Positions 1-9,836 of a DNA stretch of 64,000 bases are shown in pieces (the first letter of the stretch is position 1; each line of letters starts with the position of its first letter). This DNA comes from Kocuria marina (lineage in GTDB: Bacteria; Actinomycetota; Actinomycetes; Actinomycetales; Micrococcaceae), in assembly GCA_014652975.1 (NCBI GenBank), contig BMZV01000003.1, positions 62,001-126,000 on the forward strand. The letters are read 5' to 3'. Position numbers and translations under genes: made by a program. A model generated the notes under the pieces. That model was given only the letters and a program-made list of their open reading frames with translations, was not told the DNA's origin and did not search any database.

Positions 1-509
1 CCCTCGATCTCCGCCTTGGGCACGAGGGCCGCCACGGAGTCGATGACGATGATGTCGATGGAGCCCGAACCCACAAGCATGTCCATGATCTCGAGCGCCT
101 GCTCACCGGTGTCCGGCTGGGACACCAGCAGGTTGTCCGTGTCCACACCGAGCTTCTCGGCGTAGACCGGGTCCAGCGCGTGCTCGGCGTCGATGAAGGC
201 GGCGATCCCGCCGGCCTTCTGGACGCTGGCCACGGCGTGCAGGGCCACGGTGGTCTTACCCGAGGATTCCGGGCCGTAGATCTCCACGACACGGCCGCGG
301 GGGAACCCGCCGATACCCAGTGCGACGTCCAGCGCGATGGAACCGGTGGGGATGGTCTCGATCTTGTTGGCGGGGCGATCCCCCAGCCGCATGACCGATC
401 CCTTGCCGTAGTTCTTGTCGATCTGGGACAGGACGGTGTCCAGCGCCTTCTGACGATCGGATCCGGCCACCTGAGAGGGTGCCGGTGCGCCCTTGGACTT
501 GGCTGCCAT
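1..509 (-). CDS. recA: RecA recombinase, N-terminal part (cut by window edge)
   Basis: Recombinase that forms ATP-dependent filaments on single-stranded DNA, drives strand exchange and triggers LexA self-cleavage. The visible 169 residues cover the N-terminal domain and the start of the ATPase core: Walker [10 protein letters not shown] at residues 79-87 and the Walker B region IDIIVIDS near residue 150. The start ATG lies at 509-507. The 3' end falls outside the window. A LexA-type box lies about 120 bp upstream, so SOS induction is expected. The neighbour order DUF3046-recA is usual in actinobacteria. Identity is certain from sequence; regulation is inferred from the box. Confidence 0.97.
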   Translation of the reverse strand, partial: MAAKSKGAPAPSQVAGSDRQKALDTVLSQIDKNYGKGSVMRLGDRPANKIETIPTGSIALDVALGIGGFPRGRVVEIYGPESSGKTTVALHAVASVQKAGGIAAFIDAEHALDPVYAEKLGVDTDNLLVSQPDTGEQALEIMDMLVGSGSIDIIVIDSVAALVPKAEIE

Positions 510-628
510 GTTTCACCTCGGTTCTCGGGGGCCGGGGCGGCCCTGTCGATATCTTCGCGTTCCACGGTACAAAGGGGGTCCGACAGCCATAAGCGACCGG
601 ACGGGTTGTGGAGCGCGCGTGAGCTGAT

Positions 629-644
629 TCGAATATACCTTCGA
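629..644. promoter_or_regulatory. LexA (SOS) box upstream of recA
   Basis: The 16 bp TCGAA-TATACC-TTCGA match the actinobacterial/Gram-positive LexA consensus TCGAAC-N4-GTTCGA at five of six bases in each half. The site lies between the stop of the DUF3046 gene (677) and the recA start (509), where the recA promoter must be. The match is seen directly; LexA binding is inference from family knowledge. Confidence 0.8.
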
Positions 645-676
645 AGACGGCGTGGCGCACGCCGCCCACGGCGAAC

Positions 677-898
677 TCAGCGCCGGGGCGGTTGATCCGG
701 GCCCCACCACCGGGACTCGGGGATCTCCTGGGCGCGGCACACCGCGAACCACACCGTCTTGGGGTCCGCCCCGGACTCGAGGGCCTCCGCGGCCGTGCGC
801 TCACCCAACTCGGTTAAAACGAGATCCCGAGCGAGAACCCGGCTGTACGCCGCCCCGAATTCGTGGGACATCAGGTCCCAGAACGCACTGACTCGCAT
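677..898 (-). CDS. DUF3046 family protein
   Basis: Small 73-residue protein beginning MRVSAFWDLM and carrying the family features: an N-terminal helix, the run VLARDLVLTELGERTAAEAL and a C-terminal ESRWWG. This actinobacterial family of unknown function is nearly always found just upstream of recA, as here. The start at 898 is chosen because it has a GGAGAA ribosome binding site 7-8 nt upstream and fits family length; a longer reading from 994 adds an unlike N-terminus. It probably has its own promoter in the 161 bp after clgR. No biochemical role can be stated. Confidence 0.85.
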   Translation of the reverse strand: MRVSAFWDLMSHEFGAAYSRVLARDLVLTELGERTAAEALESGADPKTVWFAVCRAQEIPESRWWGPDQPPRR

Positions 899-1059
899 GA
901 ACAACTTCTCCTCGGTATCGACGCTGCATAGCTCCGCTAACTCTCCACGCTGTGCGGACCCCACGGTGCTGCAACGAGCAACGGACCCGCCCACCGGGCG
1001 GGTCCGTTCGTTGGTCTGGTGGACCGCGGCCGACTCGGCCGCAGCGAGCGGGGTCTGAC

Positions 1060-1485
1060 TCAGTGCGCGCCGGCGGCGGTGCCACCGCGCAACTGACGCA
1101 TCTCCCGCGTGAACTCCTCCGTGAGCTCGGACGGCACGGTGTCAGGGATGAACGTGCCCTCGGCGTAGGCGAGACGATCCGCGACCTCGCGCAGCATCTG
1201 GGACATGGGGATGTCCAGTGCCGCACAGATGGACGCGAGCAATTCGGAGGAGGCTTCCTTCTGTCCTCGCTCCACCTCGCTCAGGTACCCCAGCGAGACG
1301 CGGGCACTGTGCGAGACCTCGCGCAGGGTCCGGCCCTGACGCTGGCGGACGTTGCGCAGCACCTCGCCTATCTCCTGACGCAGGACACCGACCTTGACAT
1401 CATTGGTTTTCCCGTGAGCTTCATCGGACACACCCACGTCCTTCCAACGGACAACACCATTGACAGACACGGGTTGCTTCGTCAT
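1060..1485 (-). CDS. clgR: ClgR-type XRE-family transcriptional regulator
   Basis: DNA-binding regulator of Clp protease and other proteolysis/stress genes in actinobacteria. The 141-residue protein has an XRE helix-turn-helix at about residues 38-95 with the ClgR-typical run [20 protein letters not shown], where the recognition helix ends in the strongly conserved [10 protein letters not shown]. The start ATG at 1485 has a GGAGAAG ribosome binding site; an upstream extension to 1635 has no homologous look. The gene follows cinA by 149 bp, in the conserved pgsA-cinA-clgR-recA order. The protein ends in AGAH rather than the double Ala used as a ClpP degron in Streptomyces lividans ClgR. Confidence 0.92.
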   Translation of the reverse strand: MTKQPVSVNGVVRWKDVGVSDEAHGKTNDVKVGVLRQEIGEVLRNVRQRQGRTLREVSHSARVSLGYLSEVERGQKEASSELLASICAALDIPMSQMLREVADRLAYAEGTFIPDTVPSELTEEFTREMRQLRGGTAAGAH

Positions 1486-1634
1486 GTGAATTGCTTCTCC
1501 TCGTACGAATTGACGGGGCCTTCTGCATCGCTGACGACGCAGTGGTCGAGGCCTCTTGAGCCCATCGGGCTCAACCTCTGATATCCATAACGGGCTTACG
1601 TGTTCGATTGTTCCCGCTCGGCGGCCTAAAAACA

Positions 1635-2132
1635 CTAGGCGTTGGCTGGGAATGAGATTTGAGTCGTCAATGCGTCAAGCGCGCGGCCCACGGTGGCTTG
1701 CCGGATCTCGGCCCGGTCACCGCTGAGATCCAAACGCTCCACCCGCTCCACACCCGGACCCGCGATCCCCACGAAGACGGTTCCCACGGGGTGTCCGTCG
1801 TGCGGTTCCGGCCCGGCGACCCCGGTGGTGGACACGGCCCAGTCCACGCCCAGGCGCTCGCGCGCACTGCGGGCCATGGCCACCGCGACCTGCGGGTCCA
1901 CCGCGCCGCGTTCCTCGAGCAGCTCGTGGGACACACCCAGCACGCGTTCCTTGACGGCGTGCGAGTAGCTCACGACCGCTCCCTCGAAACACGCCGAGGC
2001 ACCCGCCACGGTCACGATCGCGGATGCGAGCGCGCCCCCGGTGAGAGATTCGGCCGTGCCCACCGTGACCCCGCGAGCGACGGCGCGGCGCACGAGCTCC
2101 GCAGCGTCGTACCCCGGCCGGTTCTCTGTCAC
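1635..2132 (-). CDS. cinA: CinA C-terminal domain protein, nicotinamide-nucleotide amidohydrolase (PncC)
   Basis: Single-domain CinA/PncC protein of 165 residues, predicted to deamidate nicotinamide mononucleotide to nicotinate mononucleotide in NAD salvage. Family motifs are present: TAESLTGG at residues 26-33 and [10 protein letters not shown] at about 101-110. It lacks the N-terminal molybdopterin-binding domain of full-length CinA, which is normal for this short form. The GTG start at 2132 overlaps the pgsA stop by 4 bp (GTGA), giving translational coupling. The clgR gene follows. The enzymatic role rests on family knowledge. Confidence 0.92.
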   Translation of the reverse strand: MTENRPGYDAAELVRRAVARGVTVGTAESLTGGALASAIVTVAGASACFEGAVVSYSHAVKERVLGVSHELLEERGAVDPQVAVAMARSARERLGVDWAVSTTGVAGPEPHDGHPVGTVFVGIAGPGVERVERLDLSGDRAEIRQATVGRALDALTTQISFPANA

Positions 2133-2761
2133 GCCGCATCCCCGCGCACGGCCCGGTTGCGCAACTGCACGGCCTTGATCACGTAGTCGATGCCCGTGAT
2201 CACGGTGGCGAGCAACGCGAGCGCGGTGAGCACCCATGCGAACCACAGCCACCACTGCCCCACGAAGGGGGTGAGCGGCAGCAGCAGGGCGATCAGCGCC
2301 ACGGTCTGCAGGACGGTCTTGGTCTTGCCGCCCTTGGACGCGGCCATCACGCCGTAGCGGATCACCACGAATCGCATGAGCGTGATGCCCCACTCGCGCA
2401 CCAGGATCACGATCGTGACCCACCACCACAGCTCCCCGAGCATGGACAGCACCACGAACGCGGCACCCGTGAGCAGTTTGTCCGCGATGGGATCGGCGAT
2501 CTTGCCGAAACTCGTGATGAGGTTGCGCGCCCGGGCGATGTCCCCGTCGAGCTTGTCCGTGAGCATCGCGAGCCCGAACGTGACCACGGCGGCCCAGCGC
2601 ATGCCCATGGAGTCCTGGCCGTGGGTCCCCCCGGCCACCAGGAACCACACGAAGAACGGGACCATCACGATCCGCAGTGCCGTCAGGGCATTCGGCAGGT
2701 TCCAGTTGGAGGCGTTGGGGGCGGGCGCCCCGGGCGCCGCCGCGCCGTCGTTAACCGTCAT
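2129..2761 (-). CDS. pgsA: CDP-diacylglycerol-glycerol-3-phosphate 3-phosphatidyltransferase
   Basis: Membrane enzyme that transfers the phosphatidyl group from CDP-diacylglycerol to glycerol-3-phosphate, the committed step to phosphatidylglycerol. The CDP-alcohol phosphotransferase motif DG-x2-AR-x8-G-x3-D-x3-D is complete ([15 protein letters not shown] followed by KIADPIAD). About five to six hydrophobic segments are visible. The ATG at 2761 overlaps the ftsK stop as ATGA and is preferred to the ATG at 2779, which would lie deeper in ftsK. The 3' end overlaps cinA by 4 bp. Length, about 210 residues, is normal. The paralogous inositol-phosphate synthases are less likely given this neighbourhood. 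Confidence 0.93.
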   Translation of the reverse strand: MTVNDGAAAPGAPAPNASNWNLPNALTALRIVMVPFFVWFLVAGGTHGQDSMGMRWAAVVTFGLAMLTDKLDGDIARARNLITSFGKIADPIADKLLTGAAFVVLSMLGELWWWVTIVILVREWGITLMRFVVIRYGVMAASKGGKTKTVLQTVALIALLLPLTPFVGQWWLWFAWVLTALALLATVITGIDYVIKAVQLRNRAVRGDAA

Positions 2762-5697
2762 CGTCCCGTCAACTCCCATGCATCCTCGGATTGGTCGGAC
2801 CCGTCGTGGTAGTCGTGGGCCACGTTCGACAGCGACGCCGCCACGAGGTCCTCGCCGGACGCCGACGCCGCGAGCGCACCGTCTGCGGCGGCCGGTGTAC
2901 TCTGCGCGGGTGGTTCCTCGCCGCGGATCAGGGCGAGGGTCGCGGCGAGGTCGTCCGGCTTGACGAGGACGTCACGTGCCTTGGACCCCTCGGACGCCCC
3001 GACCACGCCGCGTGACTCGAGCAGGTCCATGAGCCGCCCGGCCTTCGCGAAACCCACGCGCAGCTTGCGCTGGAGCATGGACGTGGACCCGAACTGCGTG
3101 GTGACGATCAGCTCGGCGGCCTGAAGCAGGACGTCGAGGTCGTCCCCGATGTCCTCGTCGATCGTCTTCTTGGGCGCTTCCTGCACGACGTCGTCGCGGT
3201 AGTGCGTGCTCATCTGCGACTTCACGTGCTCCACGACCTTGTGGATCTCCGACTCGGAGACCCACGCGCCCTGCACACGCATGGGCTTGGACGCACCCAT
3301 GGGCAGGAACAGGGCGTCACCCTGGCCGATCAGCTTCTCCGCACCGGGCTGGTCCAGCACCACGCGGGAGTCGGTGACCGAGGACGTCGCGAACGCCATC
3401 CGGGACGGGACGTTGGCCTTGATCAGACCGGTCACGACGTCCACCGAGGGCCGCTGCGTGGCGAGCACGAGGTGGATGCCTGCGGCACGCGCGAGCTGGG
3501 TGATCCGCACGATCGCGTCCTCGACGTCCCGCGGGGCCACCATCATGAGATCCGCGAGCTCGTCCACGATCACCAGCAGGTACGGGTAGGGGCGGATGGT
3601 GCGCTTGGACCCGGGTTCGGGTTGCACCTTCCCGTTGCGCACGGCCTTGTTGAAGTCGTCGATGTGCTTGTACCCGAAGTGGGAGAGGTCGTCGTAGCGC
3701 GCGTCCATCTCCCGCACGACCCACTGCAGGGCCTCGGCGGCCTTCTTGGGGTTGGTGATGATCGGGGTGATCAGGTGCGGCACGCCCTCGTATGCGGTGA
3801 GTTCCACACGCTTGGGGTCCACCATGACCAGGCGCACCTCGTCCGGGGTGGAGCGCATGAGGATCGAGACGATCATGGAGTTCACGAACGAGGACTTACC
3901 CGCACCGGTAGCACCGGCCACGAGCATGTGCGGCATCTTGGCGAGGTTCGCGAGCACGAAGCCGCCCTCCACGTCCTTGCCCACGCCCATGATCATGGGG
4001 TGTTCGGACGCCCGGGCCTTCTGCGAGCGCAGCACGTCCCCCAGCGCCACGGTCTCACGATCCGTGTTGGGGATCTCGATGCCGATCGCGGACTTGCCCG
4101 GGATGGGCGAGAGGATCCGCACGTCCGCGGACGCCACCGCGTACGCGATGTTCTTGGACAGCGCCGTGACGCGCTCCACCTTGGTCCCGGAGCCCAGTTC
4201 GATCTCGTAGCGCGTGACCGTGGGCCCGCGCGAGAAGCCGGTGACCTCGGCGTCCACCTTGAACTGTTCGAGCACGCTCGTGAGCGCCCGGACCACCTGG
4301 TCGTTCGCCTCGGAGCGTTCCTTGGCGGGCGGGCCCTGCACGAGGTCCGCCACGGGCGGGAGGCTGTAGGCGACGTCGCCCTGCAGCTTGAGCTGCTCGG
4401 AGCGGGCCGGGATGGGTGTCGCGGGCGTGTGGGTGCGCGGCTGGGCGTCATCGTCCACCTTGAGGGCGGGCGCGTCCGACGCCGCCGCGGTGTCCGCCGC
4501 GGGCGCGATCCCCTGCTCCTCGCGTAATTTCTGGGCGGCGCGCTGGGACTTGGTGGGGCGCTTCTCGCCGGGGCGCAAGGCGACCTCCGGGTTCGGGATC
4601 GCGTCGGTGTCCTGGACCTCGGACGCCGCGGTAGAGCCCTCCGCCTGCGCGGCGTCGCGCACGGAGGAGGACCCACCGGCAGAACCCCGGCGCGCGGAGC
4701 GTTCCGCGTGCGAGCCGACGTCGAACACGCTCGTCGATCCCGCGTCCCGTGCCTCGCGGCGGTTGGCCTCGCCCACGACAGCGCGCTCGAACGCCTCGTC
4801 ACCGTCGTAGCGTTCCAGCTCGTGGCGCTGCTTGCGTCGCTCGGAGCGCCGGGAGCGCTTCTCGCGTGTGGGCCGGGTGGGATCGAGGTAGGAGCGGTCG
4901 TGCGCGGGATCGGTGACGTCGGTCGCGCGGGGCTCGTACTGGCCCGTGAGACGGCGGTAGAGCTCGCGCAAGCGCGGCCCGATCTCCCCCACGGGCGTGG
5001 CGGTCATGACGAGCACGGCCAACGCCGCGAGCAGCACGAACACCGCGAGCGCGCCCCATCGGGTGATCAGGGACGCCAACGGGTCCGCGGCCAGGAAGCC
5101 CACGAAACCACCCGCGCGCCACACGGCGTCGAACCCGTCACCCAGACCGGGCGCGCCACCCAGCAGGTGCGCGGTGCCCGCGCCGGCGACGGACAGCGCG
5201 AGCAGACCGATTGCGATGCGGTTGTTGGCCTGCGTGGCCTCGGGGTGACGGAAGACGCGGATCGCGAAGAAGAAGCAGAAGATGGGCAGCACGAGGGCCA
5301 TGAACCCGAAGGTCCCGCCCACGATCGCGTGCACCCAGGACGCGGGGATCGCCACGAGCGCGAGGTCCACGCCGCGCAGGTTCCACCACTCGACCGCGGC
5401 GATCACGACGGCGAGCACGAGCCACACGAGCGCACCACCGTCGCGGCGCTGTTCGGGAGCCATGTCCGTGCGCACGGTCCCCACGCGGCGCACCGCGGCC
5501 CCCACCACGTGTCCGGCGCCGGACCACGCGTTGACCACCCCGTGCAGGGCGGTGGAACCGGCCGAGGGCCCCGTGGATCCGGAGCGTGCGGACGTGGACC
5601 GTGCGGGGGCCTTCTTGCCGTTCTTAGGGGAACGCGCGGAACTCGAGGACCTGCCGGAGGCCTTCGAGGAGCGCGCGGGGGAAGTTCGAGACGCCAT
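2758..5697 (-). CDS. ftsK: DNA translocase FtsK/SpoIIIE
   Basis: Septal DNA pump that clears and sorts chromosome termini at division. The 979-residue protein starts with about 80 Ser/Arg/Lys/Ala-rich residues, followed by four or five membrane segments (about 90-245), a charged low-complexity linker (about 250-460) and the RecA-like motor. The Walker [10 protein letters not shown] lies near residue 594 and the Walker [10 protein letters not shown] near 709. The winged-helix gamma domain ([20 protein letters not shown]) starts near 860. The 3' end overlaps pgsA by 4 bp. A strong stem-loop separates it from rnj upstream. Domain order and length fit the family fully. Confidence 0.97.
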   Translation of the reverse strand: MASRTSPARSSKASGRSSSSARSPKNGKKAPARSTSARSGSTGPSAGSTALHGVVNAWSGAGHVVGAAVRRVGTVRTDMAPEQRRDGGALVWLVLAVVIAAVEWWNLRGVDLALVAIPASWVHAIVGGTFGFMALVLPIFCFFFAIRVFRHPEATQANNRIAIGLLALSVAGAGTAHLLGGAPGLGDGFDAVWRAGGFVGFLAADPLASLITRWGALAVFVLLAALAVLVMTATPVGEIGPRLRELYRRLTGQYEPRATDVTDPAHDRSYLDPTRPTREKRSRRSERRKQRHELERYDGDEAFERAVVGEANRREARDAGSTSVFDVGSHAERSARRGSAGGSSSVRDAAQAEGSTAASEVQDTDAIPNPEVALRPGEKRPTKSQRAAQKLREEQGIAPAADTAAASDAPALKVDDDAQPRTHTPATPIPARSEQLKLQGDVAYSLPPVADLVQGPPAKERSEANDQVVRALTSVLEQFKVDAEVTGFSRGPTVTRYEIELGSGTKVERVTALSKNIAYAVASADVRILSPIPGKSAIGIEIPNTDRETVALGDVLRSQKARASEHPMIMGVGKDVEGGFVLANLAKMPHMLVAGATGAGKSSFVNSMIVSILMRSTPDEVRLVMVDPKRVELTAYEGVPHLITPIITNPKKAAEALQWVVREMDARYDDLSHFGYKHIDDFNKAVRNGKVQPEPGSKRTIRPYPYLLVIVDELADLMMVAPRDVEDAIVRITQLARAAGIHLVLATQRPSVDVVTGLIKANVPSRMAFATSSVTDSRVVLDQPGAEKLIGQGDALFLPMGASKPMRVQGAWVSESEIHKVVEHVKSQMSTHYRDDVVQEAPKKTIDEDIGDDLDVLLQAAELIVTTQFGSTSMLQRKLRVGFAKAGRLMDLLESRGVVGASEGSKARDVLVKPDDLAATLALIRGEEPPAQSTPAAADGALAASASGEDLVAASLSNVAHDYHDGSDQSEDAWELTGR

Positions 5698-5716
5698 GCC
5701 CCCAGGGTACCCGGAC

Positions 5717-5760
5717 GCGCAGCGACCCGCCCGGAGTCGGATCCGGGCGGGCCGCTGCGC
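5717..5760 (-). terminator. Stem-loop after rnj
   Basis: GCGCAGCG (5717-5724) and CCCGCCCGG (5726-5734) pair with CCGGGCGGG (5743-5751) and CGCTGCGC (5753-5760). The result is a 17-bp stem with one A/C mismatch and an 8-nt loop, 20 bp past the rnj stop. No T-run follows, so it may terminate only in the actinobacterial manner or act as a 3' end stabiliser. Confidence 0.65.
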
Positions 5761-5779
5761 AGTGCGGTGGTCCGGGGCG

Positions 5780-7474
5780 TCAGGCCTCGACGACCACGGG
5801 CACGATCATGGGCTTGCGCCGCAGCTTGCGGGAGACCCACGAGCCCACGGTGCGCCGCACGATCTGCTGCAACTGGTGGGTCGTGTGGTTCTTGCCGCTC
5901 TCGCCGAGCGCGTCCTCGAGGGCCGCGGAGATCCGGGGGCGGATCTCGTTGAACACGGTGTCCTCCTCGGCCACGCCGCGCGCGTGGATGTCCGGGCCGG
6001 AGACGATCTTGCCGGTGTCCCGGTTGACCACGGTGATCACGGAGATGAAGCCCTCCTCGCCGAGGGTCATGCGGTCCTTGAGGTCCGCGTCCGTGATCTC
6101 ACCCACGGAGGAGCCGTCCACGTAGATGAACCCGCACTCCACCTGCCCGGTGATCTTGGCCGCGCCGGAATGCATGTCCACCACGGTGCCGTTCTCCGCG
6201 AGCAGCACGTGGTCCGCGGGGACGCCGGTTTCCTGGGCCAGGTTGCCGTTGGCGATCAGGTGCCGGATCTCGCCGTGGACCGGCATGACGTACTCGGGTT
6301 CCACGATGTTGTAGCAGTACAGCAACTCGCCCGCCCCGGCGTGACCCGAGACGTGGACCTTGGCGTTGCCCTTGTGCACCACGTCCGCGCCCAGGCGCAT
6401 GAGCCCGTTGATCACGCGGAACACGGAGTTCTCGTTGCCCGGGATCAGGGAGGACGCCAGGATCACGGTGTCCCCCGCGTTGACCTGGACCTTGTGGTCC
6501 CCGTTGGCCATGCGGGACAGCGCGGCCATGGGCTCACCCTGGGAACCGGTGCACATGATGACGATCTGGTCGTCCCGGTAGTCGCCCACCTTCTTCTGGT
6601 CCACGAGCACGTTGGGCGGCACGTCCAGGTAGCCGAGCTTCTCGGCGATCGCCATGTTGCGGATCATGGATCGGCCCATCAGGGCGACCTTGCGACCACT
6701 GGCCACGGCGGCGTCGAGCACCTGCTGCACGCGGTGGACGTGGGAGGAGAACGACGCCACGATCACGCGCTGCTTGGCGCGGGCGACCACGTCTGCGAGC
6801 ACGGGACCGATGGCCTTCTCGGACGCGATGAACCCGGGAACCTCGGCGTTGGTGGAGTCCGTGAGGAACAGGTCCACACCCTCCTCGCCCAGGCGGGCGA
6901 AGTGACGCAGGTCCGTGATCCGCCCGTCCAGGGGCAGCTGGTCCATCTTGAAGTCACCGGTGTGCAGCACGGTCCCGGCCTTGGTGCGCAGGAACACTGC
7001 CAGGGCGTCCGGGATGGAGTGGTTCACGGCCACGAATTCGCACTCGAACTCACCGAGGCGCTCCACCTGGCCCTCGCGCACGGCCATGGTGAAGGGCTTG
7101 ATCCGGTGCTCCTGCAGCTTGGCCTCGATCAATGCGAGCGTGAGCTGCGAGCCCAGGATGGGGATGTCCGGGCGGCGCTTGAGCAGGTACGGGACCGCGC
7201 CGATGTGGTCCTCGTGCCCGTGGGTGAGCACGATCGCGACGATGTCGTCGAGGCGCTCACGGATGTGGTTGATGTCCGGCAGGATCAGGTCCACGCCGGG
7301 CTGGGTTTCCTCGGGGAACAGGACACCGCAGTCGACCACGAGCAGCTGCCCGTTGATCTCGAACACGGTCATGTTCCGACCGACCTCGCCCAGACCGCCC
7401 AGGGGGATGACTCGCAGGGTGTCCTTCGCGAGTGCCGACGGTTCGGAGAGGTCGGTGGTGTTCCAATGGGTCAT
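5780..7474 (-). CDS. rnj: Ribonuclease J
   Basis: Metallo-beta-lactamase/beta-CASP ribonuclease with 5' exonuclease and endonuclease activity in mRNA turnover and rRNA maturation. The 564 residues include the HxHxDH motif in [11 protein letters not shown] (about residues 81-91), a second zinc ligand region VAVNHSIPD, the LHTGDFK motif, and the beta-CASP part with CTGSQGEP and HVSGHAG. The C-terminus [15 protein letters not shown] matches the family. The ATG at 7474 follows an AAAGGGG ribosome binding site. It lies 15 bp after dapA, so dapA and rnj are co-transcribed, an arrangement common in actinobacteria. Confidence 0.96.
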   Translation of the reverse strand: MTHWNTTDLSEPSALAKDTLRVIPLGGLGEVGRNMTVFEINGQLLVVDCGVLFPEETQPGVDLILPDINHIRERLDDIVAIVLTHGHEDHIGAVPYLLKRRPDIPILGSQLTLALIEAKLQEHRIKPFTMAVREGQVERLGEFECEFVAVNHSIPDALAVFLRTKAGTVLHTGDFKMDQLPLDGRITDLRHFARLGEEGVDLFLTDSTNAEVPGFIASEKAIGPVLADVVARAKQRVIVASFSSHVHRVQQVLDAAVASGRKVALMGRSMIRNMAIAEKLGYLDVPPNVLVDQKKVGDYRDDQIVIMCTGSQGEPMAALSRMANGDHKVQVNAGDTVILASSLIPGNENSVFRVINGLMRLGADVVHKGNAKVHVSGHAGAGELLYCYNIVEPEYVMPVHGEIRHLIANGNLAQETGVPADHVLLAENGTVVDMHSGAAKITGQVECGFIYVDGSSVGEITDADLKDRMTLGEEGFISVITVVNRDTGKIVSGPDIHARGVAEEDTVFNEIRPRISAALEDALGESGKNHTTHQLQQIVRRTVGSWVSRKLRRKPMIVPVVVEA

Positions 7475-7489
7475 GAGACCCCTTTCATC

Positions 7490-8425
7490 TCAGGTGGTCA
7501 GCGTGTCGGCGATGACCGACGTGCTCAGGTCCGAGCGGATCTGCTCCAGCTCGGCCTGTGTGGGTGTCACGTGCGGCAAGCGCACCGTGTTGTTCGGCAG
7601 GCGGCCCTGCCAATGAAGAATGGTCTTCGCGGCCACGGCCCCGGGGATCCGGGTCATGGTGGCACGCACGAGCGGCAACAACTCCTCATTGAGCCGCTGC
7701 GCGGTCTCGAGGTCCCCCGCCAGGGAGGCGTCCACGAGTTGGCGGTAGCGCGGGGTGTCGATGTGGGTGGTCACACCCACGAGCCCGGACGCGCCGAGCG
7801 CGATCCACGGGAGGGTGAGACCGTCGTCGCCGGAGTAGAAGAGCAGGTCCGTCTCGGCCATGACCCGGGCGGCGGCCATGAAGTCCGCCTTGGCGTCCTT
7901 GACGGCCACGATGTTCGGGTGGGAGGCCAGAGAGATCATGGTCTCGGGCTCGATCGGGATCCCCGAGCGCCCGGGGATGTCGTACACCATGACGGGCGTG
8001 TCCACGGAGTCCGCAAGCGAACGGAAGTGCGCCTCGACCCCCGCCTGGCTGGGCTTGTTGTAGTACGGGGTGACGATCAGCAGGCCGTCCATCCCGATCT
8101 TCTGCGCCTCGAGGCACAGGAAGCGAGAGTGCTCGGTGTCGTTCGAACCGGTCCCCGCGAGCAGCGGCACGCGCCCGCCCACGGCATCCTTGACGGCACG
8201 GAAGACCGAAAGGTTCTCCTGGTCGGTCATAGTGGAGTACTCACCGGTGGTGCCGCACACCACCAGACCGTCACAACCGTCGTCCACGAGTTGCTCGGCG
8301 AGGCGACCCGTGGCCTCGAGATCCACCGAGCCGTCGTCGTGGAAGACCGTGACCATGGCAGTGAGCAGGGACCCGAACATGGGCGCGGACCGCTGCGTCC
8401 GCGCAGGTGCGCTGTCGTGTGTCAT
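7490..8425 (-). CDS. dapA: 4-hydroxy-tetrahydrodipicolinate synthase
   Basis: Condenses pyruvate with aspartate semialdehyde in the lysine/diaminopimelate pathway. Key residues are visible: the GTTGE motif (Thr-Thr), the MVYDIPGR tyrosine, and the Schiff-base lysine in VAVKDAK about 175 residues in. Length (about 311) is slightly above the usual 290-300 because of an N-terminal tail. ATG at 8425 is used; a GTG two codons upstream (8431) is an equal alternative and neither has a strong ribosome binding site. It sits between the membrane protein gene and rnj in the run dapB-(membrane protein)-dapA-rnj. Confidence 0.96.
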   Translation of the reverse strand: MTHDSAPARTQRSAPMFGSLLTAMVTVFHDDGSVDLEATGRLAEQLVDDGCDGLVVCGTTGEYSTMTDQENLSVFRAVKDAVGGRVPLLAGTGSNDTEHSRFLCLEAQKIGMDGLLIVTPYYNKPSQAGVEAHFRSLADSVDTPVMVYDIPGRSGIPIEPETMISLASHPNIVAVKDAKADFMAAARVMAETDLLFYSGDDGLTLPWIALGASGLVGVTTHIDTPRYRQLVDASLAGDLETAQRLNEELLPLVRATMTRIPGAVAAKTILHWQGRLPNNTVRLPHVTPTQAELEQIRSDLSTSVIADTLTT

Positions 8426-8434
8426 ATCCACAGG

Positions 8435-9070
8435 TTACCGCCCAGAGCGGGCGAGCACCGTTTCCGGATCCGTCCCCCGATGTAGGGCTATGGCGGTGCG
8501 CATGGACCTGCGGGCCCGCCGGCCGTCGCCGCTCGCGGAGTACGCGAGGCTCAGTCGGTACCACCCGCCCCAGTCTGCGGGGAACGCCTCGACCTCGCGG
8601 CGCACGACGTCGAAGTGCTCGTCCGCGGCGGCCCGCACGTACCGTCCGGACGGGGTCCTCGGCAGATCGTCCGCGGGAAGCTCACCGCGCGCGGCGAGTT
8701 CCCGGCCGAGGCGTTCTGTGCGGGCGCCGAAGACGATCTCGCGCACCATGGCCCACGTGCCCACCGCGGGGATCACGAGCATGGCCACGCCCAGCAGGGT
8801 GGGCAGCCAGCCCCCCGTGCCGAGCAACAGGACCGCCCGGTGGAGGGCCAAGGCGAGGTACAGGGCCAGCAGCCCGATCATGAGCGCGGCCAGGATACGA
8901 CCCTTCGCACCCACCTCGAGCACGGTGAACACCGCGGCGAACGCGAGCATGGCGACGAGCCAGATCTTGGAGCCCACGGAGATCGGCAGGATAAGCACCG
9001 TGATCACGAGCAGCACGATCACGGCCGTGGCCCACCAGCGCAGACCGGAGAAGGAACGGGCGCGGCTCAC
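8435..9070 (-). CDS. Membrane protein with TPR-like C-terminal tail
   Basis: The 211-residue protein has four or five hydrophobic segments in its first 115 residues, then a soluble tail with a TPR-like stretch (WGGWYRLSLAYSASGDGRRA). I do not recognise a named family. The GTG start at 9070 overlaps the dapB stop by 4 bp (GTGA), and the stop lies 10 bp before the dapA start. It is therefore part of the dapB-dapA operon, and comparable small membrane proteins sit at this point in related actinobacteria. The function is unknown; linkage to cell-wall precursor genes is its only clue. Confidence 0.75.
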   Translation of the reverse strand: MSRARSFSGLRWWATAVIVLLVITVLILPISVGSKIWLVAMLAFAAVFTVLEVGAKGRILAALMIGLLALYLALALHRAVLLLGTGGWLPTLLGVAMLVIPAVGTWAMVREIVFGARTERLGRELAARGELPADDLPRTPSGRYVRAAADEHFDVVRREVEAFPADWGGWYRLSLAYSASGDGRRARRSMRTAIALHRGTDPETVLARSGR

Positions 9071-9825
9071 AGCCCCAGGTCCATGTAGCCGTCCAAGCCG
9101 TGGGTCAGCCCCGGGTGCTTCGCGACCGAGCGCACGCCCAACAGCACACCCGTCATGAAGGACACGCGGTCGAAGGAATCGTGGCGCACGGTCAGCTGCT
9201 CCCCCGTGTTGCCCAGCAGGGTCTCCTGGTGGGCCACGAGCCCGCGTAACCGCACCGAGTGCACGTGCACACCGTCCAGGTCCGCACCGCGTGCGCCGTG
9301 CGGATCGGATTCCGTGGCATCCGGCGACGGCGCCACACCGGCCCGTTCGCGCGCGGCGGCCACGAGCGCGGCGGTTCGCGCCGCGGTACCGGACGGGGCG
9401 TCGAGCTTCTGGGGGTGGTGCAGCTCCACGATCTCCACGGACTCGAAGAACGCCGCGGCCATCTCGGAGAACTTCATGGCGAGCACCGCACCCACCGCGA
9501 AATTGGGGGCGATCAGCACACCCGTGTCCGGGGAATCGGCGAGCCACGACTCGAGCTCGGCCAGAGTGGCGTCGTCCCAGCCCGTGGTCCCCACGACCGC
9601 GTGGATACCGTGTTCCACGGCGAAGCGCACGTTCTCCCGCGTGGCGCTCGGGACCGTTAGGTCCACGACCACCTGGGCGCCGGAGCTCACGATCTCCTGC
9701 AGGTCGTCACCGCGACCGAGGGCCGCGACGAGTTCCATGTCCGAGGCGTCCGTGATGGCCTTCACTGCCTCGGAGCCCATGCGTCCGTTGCGGCCCAGTA
9801 CGGCCACCTTGATCTGCTCGTTCAT
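9067..9825 (-). CDS. dapB: 4-hydroxy-tetrahydrodipicolinate reductase
   Basis: NAD(P)H-dependent reductase that follows DapA in lysine/diaminopimelate synthesis. The 252 residues show the nucleotide-binding GRNGRMGSE near residue 10 and the substrate/catalytic motif ELHHPQKLDAPSGTA (HHxxKxDAPSGTA). The ATG at 9825 has a GAGG ribosome binding site. An in-frame ATG five codons upstream (9840) overlaps the M16 peptidase stop as ATGA and is a possible alternative. The stop overlaps the next gene's GTG by 4 bp. Gene order M16 peptidase-dapB is widespread in actinobacteria. Confidence 0.96.
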   Translation of the reverse strand: MNEQIKVAVLGRNGRMGSEAVKAITDASDMELVAALGRGDDLQEIVSSGAQVVVDLTVPSATRENVRFAVEHGIHAVVGTTGWDDATLAELESWLADSPDTGVLIAPNFAVGAVLAMKFSEMAAAFFESVEIVELHHPQKLDAPSGTAARTAALVAAARERAGVAPSPDATESDPHGARGADLDGVHVHSVRLRGLVAHQETLLGNTGEQLTVRHDSFDRVSFMTGVLLGVRSVAKHPGLTHGLDGYMDLGL

Positions 9826-9836
9826 GTGATCCCGCC

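Noticed and set aside
1600-1630. CCGCTCGGCGG upstream of clgR as a ClgR self-binding site
   Set aside because: The known ClgR site needs CGC and GCG further apart with flanking GTTC; this spacing is too short to call.
5282-8485. A plus-strand open frame of over 1000 codons antisense to ftsK, rnj and dapA
   Set aside because: It is a shadow of GC-rich coding sequence: the product is His/Asp/Gly/Arg/Val-rich with no domain, and the opposite strand encodes three well-known genes in full.
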